The position numbers and the translations under genes are program-made. From Paramacrobiotus richtersi (Eukaryota; Tardigrada; Eutardigrada; Parachela; Macrobiotidae), in NCBI GenBank assembly GCA_034698045.1, contig JAQGAU010000751.1:1-24329 (forward strand): a DNA stretch of 24,329 nt. Direction: 5' to 3'. Below, in pieces: positions 1-9,639 of the stretch. The notes under the pieces were generated by a model. The model saw nothing but the letters and a program-made list of their open reading frames with translations. It made no database searches and was not told the origin of the DNA. Position 1 is the first letter of the stretch, and each line of letters begins with the position of its first letter.

Positions 1-204
1 CTGCCAGTCCCGCTAGGGTGTTGTATGCGGTAGGGCAAATTTTCGTGCCATTTCATCGATCGCGTACAGTATGTTATGAAGTTGTGACTTGCATTTAATT
101 ACAGCGACAACAAGCAGCAACTGCTAATTGGCACTGTTTATTGCTGACCTCAAAAAGTACTGCTTCGTTGGACAAAAGAACAAGTTAGTTGTATCATGAT
201 CAAT
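1..204. other. Left edge, nothing recognised
   Basis: No exon and no clear match to the repeated unit before about 205. Confidence 0.4.
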
Positions 205-620
205 TACTATTGCTCTTTTGAAACAAAGGTTAACCGCTAACTCAGTATTGTCAAACTAGATCAGTTTGTCAGTGCGATTTCATGGGATTTCTTGATTGCA
301 GGTAGGGATGTTCGTAAGCTCGCTATCTTTACATATTTATTAATGATAATAATTATTAAGAAATATGTGGAGTGTCAGTTTTTCAATGAAACAATTCATT
401 AGACGGTCTGGAACATGCCGGAACGTTCGCGCTAATGTGTATGGCAATGGAATCGTAGTACAGTGGCTGCCACTGGCCTTCACAAATCCAACTAGGCTCC
501 AGCTACGTAATACGATACTTTAAAGTACACAATTTTAGTTCAACATTCACCAAAGAAATGTCCGATTTTTGCTGAATATTGATATAAGCACGGCGTTCCT
601 CTTGATTCTCATAAAAATTT
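205..620. repeat. 3' flank block of unit A
   Basis: Matches the flanks of units B, C, E, G and H: the GTTAACCGC stretch, CATGGGATTTCTTG, AACATGCCGGAACGTTCGCG and the motif at 443-468. Confidence 0.65.
443..468 (+). repeat. CACTACGATT motif, 3'-flank type (unit A)
   Basis: GGAATCGTAGTACAGTGGC, reverse-oriented relative to the intron copies. It is complementary to 1093-1110 at 17 of 18 bases. Confidence 0.75.
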
Positions 621-849
621 TCAGCCTTCATTATGATACAAGTACAACTGGTGCGGCGATAAAAACAGTAAGTACTTCATCCTCTGTGAAAATATTCCAC
701 GATTGTGCTTACATTGTTAATACGACGAGCATATCCCTCGCGTTACGAAATATGACAAAAAAAATTCGCAAAAGAATAAAACAAATTTTCCATCACCTGA
801 TTACCAATTAGAAAACTGAACATATCATTTCGACCGCGTCATCCTCTTT

Positions 850-945
850 CCGATTGTGAGATCCTGTTCTCCGTGTGTCGATTCCACGCTTTCCACAAGA
901 ATATCCAAAACTTCACCAAATAAAATATAACCAATACTGCAATGC
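850..945 (-). pseudogene. Stub of last exon region (unit A)
   Basis: GAGATCCTGTTCTCC (plus strand) and following bases match the sequence past the stop in other units. The coding part is deleted. Confidence 0.45.
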
Positions 946-1090
946 AAAAGATTGTATTGACTGACCTGGAAGCCATGTTGTTTTATTTTAACATAAATTT
1001 AAGCATAAAAATATTTTTCACGAACATCAAATCAGACAGCACCGTAATTAACAGCTGGTAACTATAACAATGGGAACGAATTGCTGGAGG

Positions 1091-1113
1091 ATGCCATTGT
1101 ACTACGATTCACC
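1091..1113 (-). repeat. CACTACGATT motif, intron 3 distal copy (unit A)
   Basis: ATGCCATTGTACTACGATTC (plus strand), right-hand partner of the inverted pair around the last-exon relic. Confidence 0.75.
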
Positions 1114-1558
1114 CTTGTCCACAGTCAACCGGCTTCTTTATCGTGTGAGTCTATACATAAGAGAAACCAAATTAATATTTTAGAATTTTAAATAGAATTT
1201 TGACGCATATCGTCTCTCGCTTAAAATTTGTACTTACTTATGTAGTTAGCAAAGCAGAAAGGTACGCTTATTACGTATGTAAAAAAAACAAAACTGTTAT
1301 GTGCAGTTTTACAGCAATTCGTATACTACATGTAGAAGTACAACATGTGTTTCTTATTATTCCGTTACACACATCTCCTGCACACAGAAGTTCCATACCA
1401 TTCGATTAATGAATTCACTGATTTTTGTTTTGTTATCCGCAATTTCAGCAACAAAAACATGCTTCTTTTACTGTATCAGATAACGCTACTGTATATCAGA
1501 GTAAAATTTGACACTGTGAAGAGATTTTCCTTCTTAGTCGCTAGAATACCATTGCAGT

Positions 1559-1578
1559 GATTGCACTACGATTCACCA
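1559..1578 (-). repeat. CACTACGATT motif, intron 3 proximal copy (unit A)
   Basis: ATTGCACTACGATTCACC, beside the helix F relic end. Confidence 0.75.
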
Positions 1579-1603
1579 TGTTCAACCAGTTTTAAATCAC
1601 GGA

Positions 1604-1819
1604 CTTATGATGATCCCGTTCGCAGAATGGCCCGGATCAAGTCAGTCATCGGGGCATATACCACCGTCACATTGGGCAGATCAAATCGTCTTCATCGTAG
1701 CTCGTCGAATTTTAATTTGTTGCCGATGAAAACGGGATTATGTCCGGCAAAAACATAAGCAGTAGTTCAGCGCGATTATACGCAGTCACGGCGAACAAAC
1801 CGGGCTCGGGATTGATCAC
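1604..1819 (-). pseudogene. Helix F exon relic (unit A)
   Basis: The minus strand reads VINPEPGLFAVTAYNRAE after acceptor CTGTAG, then loses the DLWSVGTIAYEIF block to a deletion and frameshift and soon hits a stop. The 3' part still aligns with unit I but the donor is not clear. Confidence 0.7.
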
Positions 1820-2069
1820 CTACAGCCAAATTTGTATATGATCACATGGAAAGTCTGAAAGAATAATCTAACAACAAACTGAAAAAAATACAAACACTTT
1901 CAATGTAATCTAAGTTAGCACGCAAACTCAAACACACTCTGGAATAATTTCGCGTAATCCTTCAAGATATCTTCTGCAAGCAAACAAAAGAAGAGCACAC
2001 TACTGACAAACTGGTGAAAACTCTTAAGCATGCAGTATGTATGTAAAATGAAGAAAAAATCAGGACTGT

Positions 2070-2116
2070 TATAATATATTATAATTATATTATATAATTA
2101 TAATGTATTATATATG
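2070..2116. repeat. AT-only palindromic stretch
   Basis: Alternating ATAAT and ATTAT blocks that fold back on themselves, inside the unit A intron between the helix F and DFG relics. It is probably a low-complexity expansion. Confidence 0.6.
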
Positions 2117-2216
2117 ACATAGGTATTATAATCAGAGATTACGAAATACTATACTAATGGCACAGAAATTCAGACATTTGCAGTTCAAGGTGAAAATTCA
2201 TTCTACCTCTGGTGTG

Positions 2217-2333
2217 GCCATCAGCGCTTGATTTTCTCCCCGTGAAATAATTTATACGATGTGCCGAAATGGAAGCACAACGATTTTAAACTGCAGCCGA
2301 AATCCGAAATCACTGTTCGCAACCCCCGGCCGT
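2217..2333 (-). pseudogene. DFG exon relic (unit A)
   Basis: After acceptor TTTACAG the frame reads DGRGLRTVISDFGCSLKS, keeping DFG, then shifts so that RGGN..LMAPE is out of frame and meets a stop. The exon is 117 bases against 119 in unit I. The donor GAG/GTAG is kept. Confidence 0.72.
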
Positions 2334-2668
2334 CTGTAAAAGAACGTATCCCTTAATTCACCACGATTTCCACATCAACCGGATTTTGTACTGATTTAAT
2401 ACCGGAATAAACTAAGCCTTTCAGTTAAATAAAGTTTACTGTTATTTACAACCTCGTTAGAAAAAACAGCAACACAGTTATATGAAACGAAAACCAAACT
2501 GAAGTTGTATGTGATGGTTATTTAAACAATTTCAAGGAAAGAATAGGTTCTTCTTAAAACTGATATCCGTTGCAAAAATTAAACTTGCATAAACGATTTA
2601 TATTTTCGAAAGCCTGAATTCTGTTATATTTTCCAAAGCCTGAATGCTGAACCAACCACTGAGGCTGA

Positions 2669-2690
2669 GCCTTTACACTACGACTATCAC
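2669..2690 (-). repeat. CACTACGATT motif, catalytic-loop intron type (unit A)
   Basis: GCCTTTACACTACGACTATC, touching the donor of the catalytic-loop relic. Confidence 0.7.
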
Positions 2691-2878
2691 CTGCAGATTT
2701 CCGCAGAACAATGTTATTCACTTTGATATCCTAATGCACGATCCTTTCTTTGACAATTTTCACGACACTTTCCTGTAACTGCGCGGTAACTGATAGACCA
2801 TCTCGGGAAGGAATAACGATCAATAACTACCGGCCTGCTCCAGCAGGTCCCGTGGCCGTGACGTTCACGTTCTTATAT
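2691..2878 (-). pseudogene. Catalytic-loop exon relic (unit A)
   Basis: The acceptor CCAG and donor CTGCAG/GTGATA are kept. The HRD codons read CAT TAG GAT, placing a stop at the Arg, and a base is lost within the following SDN codons. A duplication (GAACGT) inflates the 5' part. Confidence 0.7.
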
Positions 2879-3036
2879 CTGGTAAGAACCAAAAGTTCCT
2901 TGAATGTCCTCGTAATCAAATGAAGTGAAATGTTTAAGTACACAAAACGCACCCTTCCAAACGCACGTACAGTGTACACCTCTTCGTTTTTGTCAGCCGT
3001 ACCGTCGGCAGAATGGATTTTTCTATCGACCAGTTT

Positions 3037-3102
3037 GTAAGTGACCACTGGTCACTTACACCGTCGTTAATATAGTGGTCACTTACACCGTTGTTAATAT
3101 TT
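3037..3102. repeat. Perfect palindrome running into a 27-base tandem duplication
   Basis: GTAAGTGACCA at 3037-3047 and its exact reverse complement at 3049-3059 flank one base. The right arm starts a 27-base unit (3049-3075) repeated at 3076-3102 with two differences. Other units have only the left GTAAGTGACCACTGG part. Confidence 0.85.
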
Positions 3103-3406
3103 TCCATTGCGGATGATACATACCTATATGTCACACATAGTGAGTTTAGATTACTGCTGTAGTACCGTTGTAAATTACTACCGATTATTACCGTTGCAGA
3201 TTGTTCTTTCGTGAAAAATCGTCAACAACAACTTCCCAGTGTTGTCAAACTAAAATATAAGCTTATCAGTGAAATTTTAGGGGATTTCTTGCTCGATTAT
3301 ATAAGCAGGGACTTTGATAAGCTTGTTACCACTAAACATTGAAACATTTCAATCGACGGTTTTCAACATCAGCTAATGCCAGAACATTCACGAATATGTG
3401 CATATA

Positions 3407-3430
3407 GCAGTGACATCGTAGTAGAGTGGC
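3407..3430 (+). repeat. CACTACGATT motif, 3'-flank type (unit B)
   Basis: ACATCGTAGTAGAGTGGC. Confidence 0.7.
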
Positions 3431-3809
3431 AGTTCATATACCAAAAACCCAAAACTTTGATTTATGTCTCCAGATATAATGAATACTCACTGAAAAACAA
3501 GTCAGATTTTTTGCTTTACTGTACTTAGTGTTTTGTTTTACTCTGATAATTACAGTGTTTCTTTTTATTCTCATAACCATTTCTAGCTTTTATTATGATA
3601 CAGGTACGCCGTGCGGCGATAGATTATAAACAGTAAGCACTTCATCTTCTGTAAAGGTATTCCAAATTTCCGAGACTGCTTGAAACCAGCGACCACATCG
3701 CGCTGTGACAAGTAATAAAAATTCGGAAAAGAATAAAACAGATTTAGGTTTCACTGTATAAACATTAAGAAAACTCCCAATTCACTGCATTACGAAAATT
3801 AAAATATCC

Positions 3810-3900
3810 TTGCTCTGAGATCCAGTTCTCTCTACCATATTTAAAATTCTCCGTTCTTCGACGCTGTACTAATATACTGTAAAAAATTAGACAGATCAGA
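3810..3900 (-). pseudogene. Stub of last exon region (unit B)
   Basis: GCTCTGAGATCCAGTTCTC (plus strand) and the following bases match sequence just past the stop in units F, H and I. The coding part is deleted. Confidence 0.5.
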
Positions 3901-4097
3901 CTCCTAGTTCGACAGACACCAGTCGCAATGTAAAGCAAAAAGATCTTGATATTGGCTTACAGCTGCTGCGAATGCCCTTGTGATTCATGACATAAATAAC
4001 AACATAAAAATATTTTCTACGTGTACCGAATCACGACAGCGCCGTATTAACAGCTGTTATGTAAAGTATGACACGGAATGAAACTACCAATGTACCT

Positions 4098-4118
4098 GCC
4101 ATTGCACTACGATTTACC
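4098..4118 (-). repeat. CACTACGATT motif, intron 3 distal copy (unit B)
   Basis: GCCATTGCACTACGATTTAC (plus strand). Confidence 0.75.
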
Positions 4119-4518
4119 TCAACTGTTCTCTTTATACATCATACCGTTATTAATGAAAAAAATCATAATAAAATTAATACTATTAATATAATTCATGAAC
4201 ATGATCTTTAAAATTAAAAATTTTCTACTTTCCTAGCAAAATAGAAAAATACGCTTGTTACGCAGTTAAAAAAGAAGAATTTTTACCCGCAATTTTTCGA
4301 TAATTCGTACACCAAATCTAACGCATATTTCTTATTATTCCGTTACGCAGTTCTTCTTCGCATGCGGTTTAAAGAACCCATCTAGATTCATGAATTTGCT
4401 GCATTTACTTGCTATCAGCAGTTTCAGAAACAAAAAATTGTTTACTTTTACCGTATTACATGGCGTAGTGTCAGCAGTAAAATTTAACACTATAATATCA
4501 AGATTATGCGCAGCAAGC

Positions 4519-4542
4519 ATGCCATTGCACTACGATTCTCCA
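4519..4542 (-). repeat. CACTACGATT motif, intron 3 proximal copy (unit B)
   Basis: ATGCCATTGCACTACGATTC, about 20 bases from the helix F relic. Confidence 0.78.
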
Positions 4543-4561
4543 CACTCTATACTTCGCTATA

Positions 4562-4715
4562 CGTTAATGAGGATCGCGTTGTAAAATCGCTCAGATCCAA
4601 TCATTCTAAGGAGCACAATCGACCGCCACGCGTCCGGCAGCGCATCTTCAGCGTCGCTCGCTGAATTTGACTTGATGCCCCCGGAAAATGGATCATAACC
4701 GGCAAAGATCTCATA
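4562..4715 (-). pseudogene. Truncated helix F exon relic (unit B)
   Basis: It matches the 3' two thirds of the unit I exon (from AYEIFAGY to the donor end), with substitutions and indels. The PGLF..DYSRAD start is missing. Confidence 0.65.
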
Positions 4716-4874
4716 AACACATGTACAATGCAGTCAGTTGATATTAAACAACAACACAGAAAAATAATACCACCGCTTTCTCAAGTTGATTTTCATTACT
4801 CACTAGCACTATGTTAATATTTGTCGTATGATGGATAAACTCGTTACAATTGTCAGAACATGGCCGAGCTGCGA

Positions 4875-4892
4875 GCCAAAACACTACGATCT
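4875..4892 (-). repeat. CACTACGATT motif, catalytic-loop intron type (unit B)
   Basis: GCCAAAACACTACGATCTGC. Kept although the exon it belongs to is deleted. Confidence 0.6.
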
Positions 4893-5340
4893 GCAGATGT
4901 CATACATGGTATACGCGTACAGTTTAGTATGACCGTCATTACACTGTACTCGTTATAACTACATGTAGCATGTATTTCCCCAGCTTTGCTGCTGAGTGTG
5001 AGTAAAAATCGCGTTTGAAAATAATACAAAATGCAATATGAACTTCAAATGAGCAACCTAACCATCTTTACTCAAACAGCTACACAAGCAGCCTGCGTCT
5101 TGAACTCATCCGTCGTTGGTTTCCTGGAGCAGCGCTGCGATAAATCCCAACAACGGGACCACCGTGCGTCCAGGCCGGACGATGGCGAATCATCCAGCAT
5201 ACACTGCCGCCGCCTGTCCACGTCGCAGTGATGCATAGTCTGAGTCAGCGTCAAGATGGAAGAAACAAAATCTTGGATACTACGAGGAAATGATAAGAGA
5301 AACGTAGCACTCAGAAGAGTAGTGACCATAGGTCACGCAG
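4893..5340. other. Unit B right end, unassigned and less AT-rich
   Basis: The catalytic-loop exon expected next to the motif at 4875 is gone. At 5085-5270 the sequence is less AT-rich. One minus-strand frame reads RGQAAAVYAG, which resembles a kinase Gly-rich loop (GxGxxAxVY) and would suit an N-lobe remnant, but stops interrupt it and nothing around it confirms this. Confidence 0.25.
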
Positions 5341-5344
5341 CCGG

Positions 5345-5960
5345 ACTGTCGTCTTGTTTCCATCAGTACGATAGACAGAATGCGAATGGTTGCTTTTCGG
5401 TCCAGTTGGTAAGTAACCAGTAACTACTTTATCAAGAACTGCCTTCAGTATACTTTGGATTGCGGATGGCACATCTGTACGTGTTGAGAAAATTTCTAGA
5501 TCACTACGGTGTGCTGTAGTACCTGTTGGAGATTACTGCTGTTGTGGTTGTACTTTGTACTGGTGCAGATTGCTCTTTCGTGAAAAATGGTCAACCGCGC
5601 TCAGATTCCCAGTATGGTTCCAGCAAATTGAGTCTTATGGGTTTCCTGCTTAGTCGAGCAAAGGACTTTCATAAGCTGTATAAACCATTACATACTGAAA
5701 CAATTAGGGTCAATAATTGGCAACACAAGTCCATGCCAGCTAGAACATTCGCGCTCCGGTTATATTCAGCGCAATGGAATCGTAGCATAGCGGCTTTCCA
5801 GTTTGGCAGAAATAGTTGGAAAAGACACCTAATGCCTGTCAATTCAGCTGACAATGAGCATTCACCGAAAAATTGTTAGATTTTTTGACTGACAGAAGTG
5901 CTAATAATTACTGCATTGCCACTTATTCGCATAGTAACCAGCTTTTGTTATGAAATAATG
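5345..5960. repeat. 3' flank block of unit C
   Basis: Unit-edge signature GTCGTCTTGTTTCCATCAGT, GGTAAGTAACCAG, GTGAAAAATGGTCAACCGC, GGGTTTCCTGCTTAG and the motif at 5771-5795. A plus-strand frame of 117 codons (5526-5879) spans it, but homologous units have no matching frame. Confidence 0.7.
5771..5795 (+). repeat. CACTACGATT motif, 3'-flank type (unit C)
   Basis: GGAATCGTAGCATAGCGGC. Confidence 0.7.
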
Positions 5961-6184
5961 ATACATAACGTAGTTATGTAACGCGACACAGAAACTAGTA
6001 TACGTCGTGCTTATTATATTCTCTGTCTAATTATTCTAAAATTCTGCATACAACCAACAAATCCTCCGCGTTCTGAAAATAAGAAAAACTGGCAAAAGAA
6101 TAAACGTCAACCAAATTCTACATCACATTCACCTGATAAACAATAAGAAAAACTGAAAGAAACATTTCGATCTGTTCATCCTCT

Positions 6185-6300
6185 TTCTGAGATTCAGTTT
6201 TCGCTATATATTTTAGATTCTGCGTTGTCCCAAAAAGTTCACCACTATATGTAAAACCGCAGTTAGGCCTGTCCAATTCGTGTCTTCCTCAAGCTCGTTG
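6185..6300 (-). pseudogene. Stub of last exon and its 3' untranslated part (unit C)
   Basis: TTTTAGATTCTGCG and GGCCTGTCCAATTCG (plus strand) match the region around the unit I stop. The bulk of the exon upstream of it is deleted. Confidence 0.55.
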
Positions 6301-6455
6301 CACTGCCTTACAACTGATATGTACACCATGTTTTTCTATTCATAACAGATATTACAACATATATAAAAATATTTCTCACGAATAACGAATCAGACAGCTC
6401 CGTATTAACAGCTGTTAAGCATGGAACACAGCAAATGAATTTCACTACATTTTCC

Positions 6456-6480
6456 ATGCCAATACACTACGGTTGACCAC
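6456..6480 (-). repeat. CACTACGATT motif, intron 3 distal copy (unit C)
   Basis: ATGCCAATACACTACGGTTG. Confidence 0.7.
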
Positions 6481-6881
6481 AATCCATGCGCAAAGTAAAG
6501 CAGTCGCTCAACCGGTTTTCTTTACCTTGTGAGTATCGATCAGAGAAACCCAAACTATATTGTTAATGTAATTTATGAAAAAACGTTTGCTGGTTAGATG
6601 TGTTACTTTAACCAGTAAACAAAAAATAAATGCATTACTAAATTTAATTTGCAACTGCCACTATACAAAGCTTTTTCTGTTATTCCGCTACATACTTTTT
6701 CTTCACACGAAGTTACAAAAACTCCCCTCCATTCGTTTTAGAACTTTTATTGATTCTCGTTTCTTATCCGAAATTACAGCAAAAAAATATATATTCGTTA
6801 GAAATACTGAAACCCCTGCGCCGTATTAAATCTGAACAAGGAACTCATACAATATCATGGAGATCACTTCAGAAGAATAGC

Positions 6882-6907
6882 ATGCCATAGCACTACGATT
6901 CACCACA
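6882..6907 (-). repeat. CACTACGATT motif, intron 3 proximal copy (unit C)
   Basis: ATGCCATAGCACTACGATTC, 38 bases past the helix F donor in gene direction. Confidence 0.78.
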
Positions 6908-6944
6908 CAGTGGTCCACACTCCACGAACCGATCAACTCCTTAC

Positions 6945-7172
6945 GTTTTGAGGATCAAGTCGTAAATAGCCCCGGATCAAGTAATTCAACGGAGCACAAT
7001 CGACCGCTACGTCCGACAACGCATCATCATCGTATCTCAACAAATTTAGTTCGATGCCCTCGAAAGGAATTATGTCCGGCAAAGAGCTTAAAAGGAACTG
7101 CTCCGACTGACCACAGGTCAGAGCGAAGCTATTGTCTATAGCGGTGAACAAACCTGGCTCGGTATTGATCAC
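6945..7172 (-). pseudogene. Helix F exon with compensating frameshifts (unit C)
   Basis: It has the same length as the unit I exon (228 bases) with acceptor CTGCAG and donor AAAC/GTAAGG kept. It reads VINTEPGLFTAID, then a shifted stretch NSFALTCGQSEQFLLSS, then returns to frame at PFEGIELN and continues DDDALSDVAVDCAPLNYLIR. The shifted middle replaces DYSRADLWSVGTIAYEIFAG, so helix F is lost although the frame stays open. The adjacent DFG exon is broken, so I call it a pseudogene exon. Confidence 0.72.
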
Positions 7173-7511
7173 CTGCAGCAAAATTTGGATATGAGAAGTG
7201 TATACATCTGAAAGCATAACCTAACAATAAATATAATAAAATTTGAACACTTTCAGGGTAAATCTAAGGTGACTGAATGAGCACGAAAACAGAAATGAAA
7301 CACCCTAGGAAAAAAATTCGTGTTCCCCTTCGAAATCTTTTGAAGCCAAACAAAGAAGAGAACACGCACTGGTGAAAATTGGTGAAAACTTTCAAGCATA
7401 CAAGCAAGGAAAATAAAGAAAAAAATCTGGACTACACGTAAGATGCCTTGACGCAGAAATTCTACCATCTGGAGTACGTACACTCAGCTCTAAATAAAAA
7501 GCTATTTCTAC

Positions 7512-7643
7512 ATCTGCAATGGCACCAGCGCCCGATTTCCACTCCTTGAAATATGTGATGTGAATCGTGATGAAATGAAGGCGCAACGATCTTGAAGTGC
7601 AGCCGAAATCCGATCGAGATGACCGCTCGCAATATCTGACCAT
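7512..7643 (-). pseudogene. DFG exon relic (unit C)
   Basis: The acceptor TTTATAG and the start GGTCAGATATTGCGAGCGGT match unit I (GQVLRAVIS). A 4-base insertion before the DFG codons shifts the frame. The APE end (MAPE) is altered beyond use. The kinase could not be active from this copy. Confidence 0.72.
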
Positions 7644-7649
7644 CTATAA

Positions 7650-8090
7650 AACAACAAAGTAACCTTAGTTTACCACGATTTCCACACTAAATTGACGGAC
7701 AGTATATCAGTTTAGCACCAGCATATATAAACTAATCCTTTCAGTCAGATAACCCGTGCACCATCTTACTAACAAACGAACAAAAGAAGAACGAACATCT
7801 TTTGTTTAAACGACAACAGCAGTACGATTACATGAAATGAAAACCAAGCCTGTACAAACAGTTTTGAAACTTTCATCCACCATTGATCCGACTCTGTTGA
7901 CAAAAGCCGTACGATCATTGTCAGGATTTCTACCGCGAGGTAAATTTACCTCATGAATATTATGCCTTCCGCACAACAAGATCGATAATTACTACTACTT
8001 TTTCTTTTCATTCGTTTGCTGTGAAAGTGACAACGAAGGTCACAAAAATGCTACGACTGCATTTCTGTTAAAGATGTTTGAGTACACTCA
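7650..8090. other. Unit C spacer, catalytic-loop exon lost
   Basis: A few bases near 7965-7985 (TTCCGCACAACAAGATCG) may be a stub of the catalytic-loop exon. Otherwise no gene is seen. Confidence 0.4.
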
Positions 8091-8093
8091 CAA

Positions 8094-8350
8094 TTGTCAG
8101 GTAATCGGTGGTGGTACATAACCGGCACATGTAACATGATAGCTTCATCCGTATGGACCGGGAGCACGGGCAATTCAACACCAAGGAGGAAGCAAAGGAC
8201 GGCGATTCCAGGAAAGGTCACTCTGACGACCAGACCAGCGAGAACCACGTGACGGCTCTCACGGATCCGGGGATCAACATGGACAGAGAGGAGAATCCGT
8301 CCAGTCGGACTGCGTGAAGCAGCCAGATACGTGATCTCATGATAACTCGC
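8094..8350 (-). pseudogene. Possible N-terminal or membrane-segment exon (unit C)
   Basis: One frame is open across this block: ITYLAASRSPTGRILL, then VVLAGLVVRVTF and PGIAVLCFLLGVELPVL. The last part is hydrophobic enough for a membrane helix. PINK1 has an arginine-rich RFRFFR segment followed by a membrane helix in this order, so it may be that region. Unit E 13345-13570 is its homologue. At about 8390 it joins intron-3 sequence of unit D directly, so a rearrangement end is near. It could also be N-lobe sequence too diverged to place. Confidence 0.35.
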
Positions 8351-8558
8351 CGAGTGTTTGTGACATTAGGTCCTGTAGTTTGCATACCTCTCATTCACAT
8401 GCAGTTTAAAGTACTCCCATCCACTTAATTCATAAATTTACTGATTTTCTTTGTTATCGGCAATTTCAGCAGTAAAAACATTTTTCACTTTTACTGTATC
8501 ACATAACATCGTATCAGGAGCAAAACTTAACACTGTCAAAGGTTGAGGGAGGAGAACC

Positions 8559-8583
8559 ATGCCCTTGTACTACGATTCACCAC
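8559..8583 (-). repeat. CACTACGATT motif, intron 3 proximal copy (unit D)
   Basis: ATGCCCTTGTACTACGATTC, about 20 bases past the donor. Confidence 0.78.
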
Positions 8584-8603
8584 TTTCAACAGATTCTCTT
8601 TAC

Positions 8604-8859
8604 CTTATGAGGATCACGTCGCAGAATGGCCCGGATCAAATCATTTAACGGAGCACATGCGACCGTCACGTTCGGCCGTGAGGCATCATCGTTGCCTGCC
8701 GAATGTAATTCGATGCCCTCAAAAAAAACGATTATAAGCGGCAAGGCTCTCATAAGCAATATCTCCGATTGAGCACAGATAATCAGCGCGATTGTACATT
8801 GTCAGTCTCTCAAGCGACTGCACATTGTCAGCGAACAAACCAAGCTCTGCGTTGACCAT
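8604..8859 (-). pseudogene. Helix F exon relic (unit D)
   Basis: The minus strand reads VNAELGLFA, then YNRADYLCSIGDIAYESLAA, corresponding to VINAEPGLF and DYSRADLWSVGTIAYEIFAG. About 30 bases holding a direct duplication (CACATTGTCAG) are inserted after GLF. The frame breaks after AAYNRFF. The donor CATAAG/GTAAAG survives; the acceptor AG is lost. Confidence 0.7.
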
Positions 8860-8864
8860 CCATA

Positions 8865-9600
8865 ACAAAACTTGAATGTAAAAAGTTTCCCATTCTAGAA
8901 ACAAATATGGACAAGTAAATACAACAAAATTTTCAGTTTTCAAAACCCAACGTGGATCATAAGGATCGTACGTCCGACAGTGATTCTTATTTTTTATGTA
9001 TTCGACCTTTGCAGATTAAATGAAAATTGTTGTTTTCGAAGCAGACATAAACGACTAGTAGCAACCAGTTGTAAGCCCGCTGAACTGACATAGAATACGT
9101 TGAAAGATGCATGAAATAATTTCAGAATTCTGCAAAAGCCAGAAGCAGAAGTAAACACACTTGAGAACCCCATGAAACCTTTTCAAACACGGAAACCGAC
9201 AACAAGACAAAATGAGGACTCTGAACAGTAATAAAAGTAGAGATCATCAATTTAACACCTTTTGGGGTAATTGACCGCGATTTCTCCATTAAGTATAATT
9301 TTCGGTTTTTAACCTAATTTAATATCAACATAAATGAGACTTCCATTTGAATAAAGTGTACATGCAATTATTGATTTACTGATAAACCGACCACTAAAAT
9401 CTCGTTAAAAGAGATAGTACAGTCACTATATCAATTAAATGAAAACCAAACCTAGGTACGACGCAAGTGCCTCTAGATTTTATTTAAAAGATTTCAACCA
9501 AAAAAGTGTTTTTTTTTCTGATTTTCAAATCTGTTAGAAAGTTAAACGTGCTTGAGCGATTTATCTTTGCGGAACTCGCAACACATATCTTTCCATAAAC
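8865..9600. other. Unit D introns, DFG exon lost
   Basis: The left part resembles the helix F to DFG intron of units F and I. The DFG exon cannot be found. The rest is AT-rich with no gene. Confidence 0.45.
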
Positions 9601-9606
9601 CATTCA

Positions 9607-9627
9607 GCCTTTACACTACGATCGTCA
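9607..9627 (-). repeat. CACTACGATT motif, catalytic-loop intron type (unit D)
   Basis: GCCTTTACACTACGATCGTC. Confidence 0.75.
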
Positions 9628-9639
9628 TGTTCATCTCAC

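Larger units (their letters stand above)
2967..3560. repeat. 3' flank block of unit B
   Basis: Starts with the unit-edge signature (TCGTTTTTGTCAGCCGTACC), then the GTAAGTGACCACTGG block, GTGAAAAATCGTCAAC, GGGGATTTCTTGC and the motif at 3407-3430. No gene is seen. Confidence 0.7.

Noticed and set aside
443-1113. Classical MITE or DNA transposon with terminal inverted repeats
   Set aside because: The inverted pairs are real, but no target-site duplication is visible at their outer edges and extra motif copies lie inside introns outside the pairs. Kept as an alternative explanation, not as a call.
5526-5879. 117-codon plus-strand frame in the unit C flank
   Set aside because: It lies in the 3' flank repeat, and the homologous stretches in units B, E, G and H contain stops in this frame.
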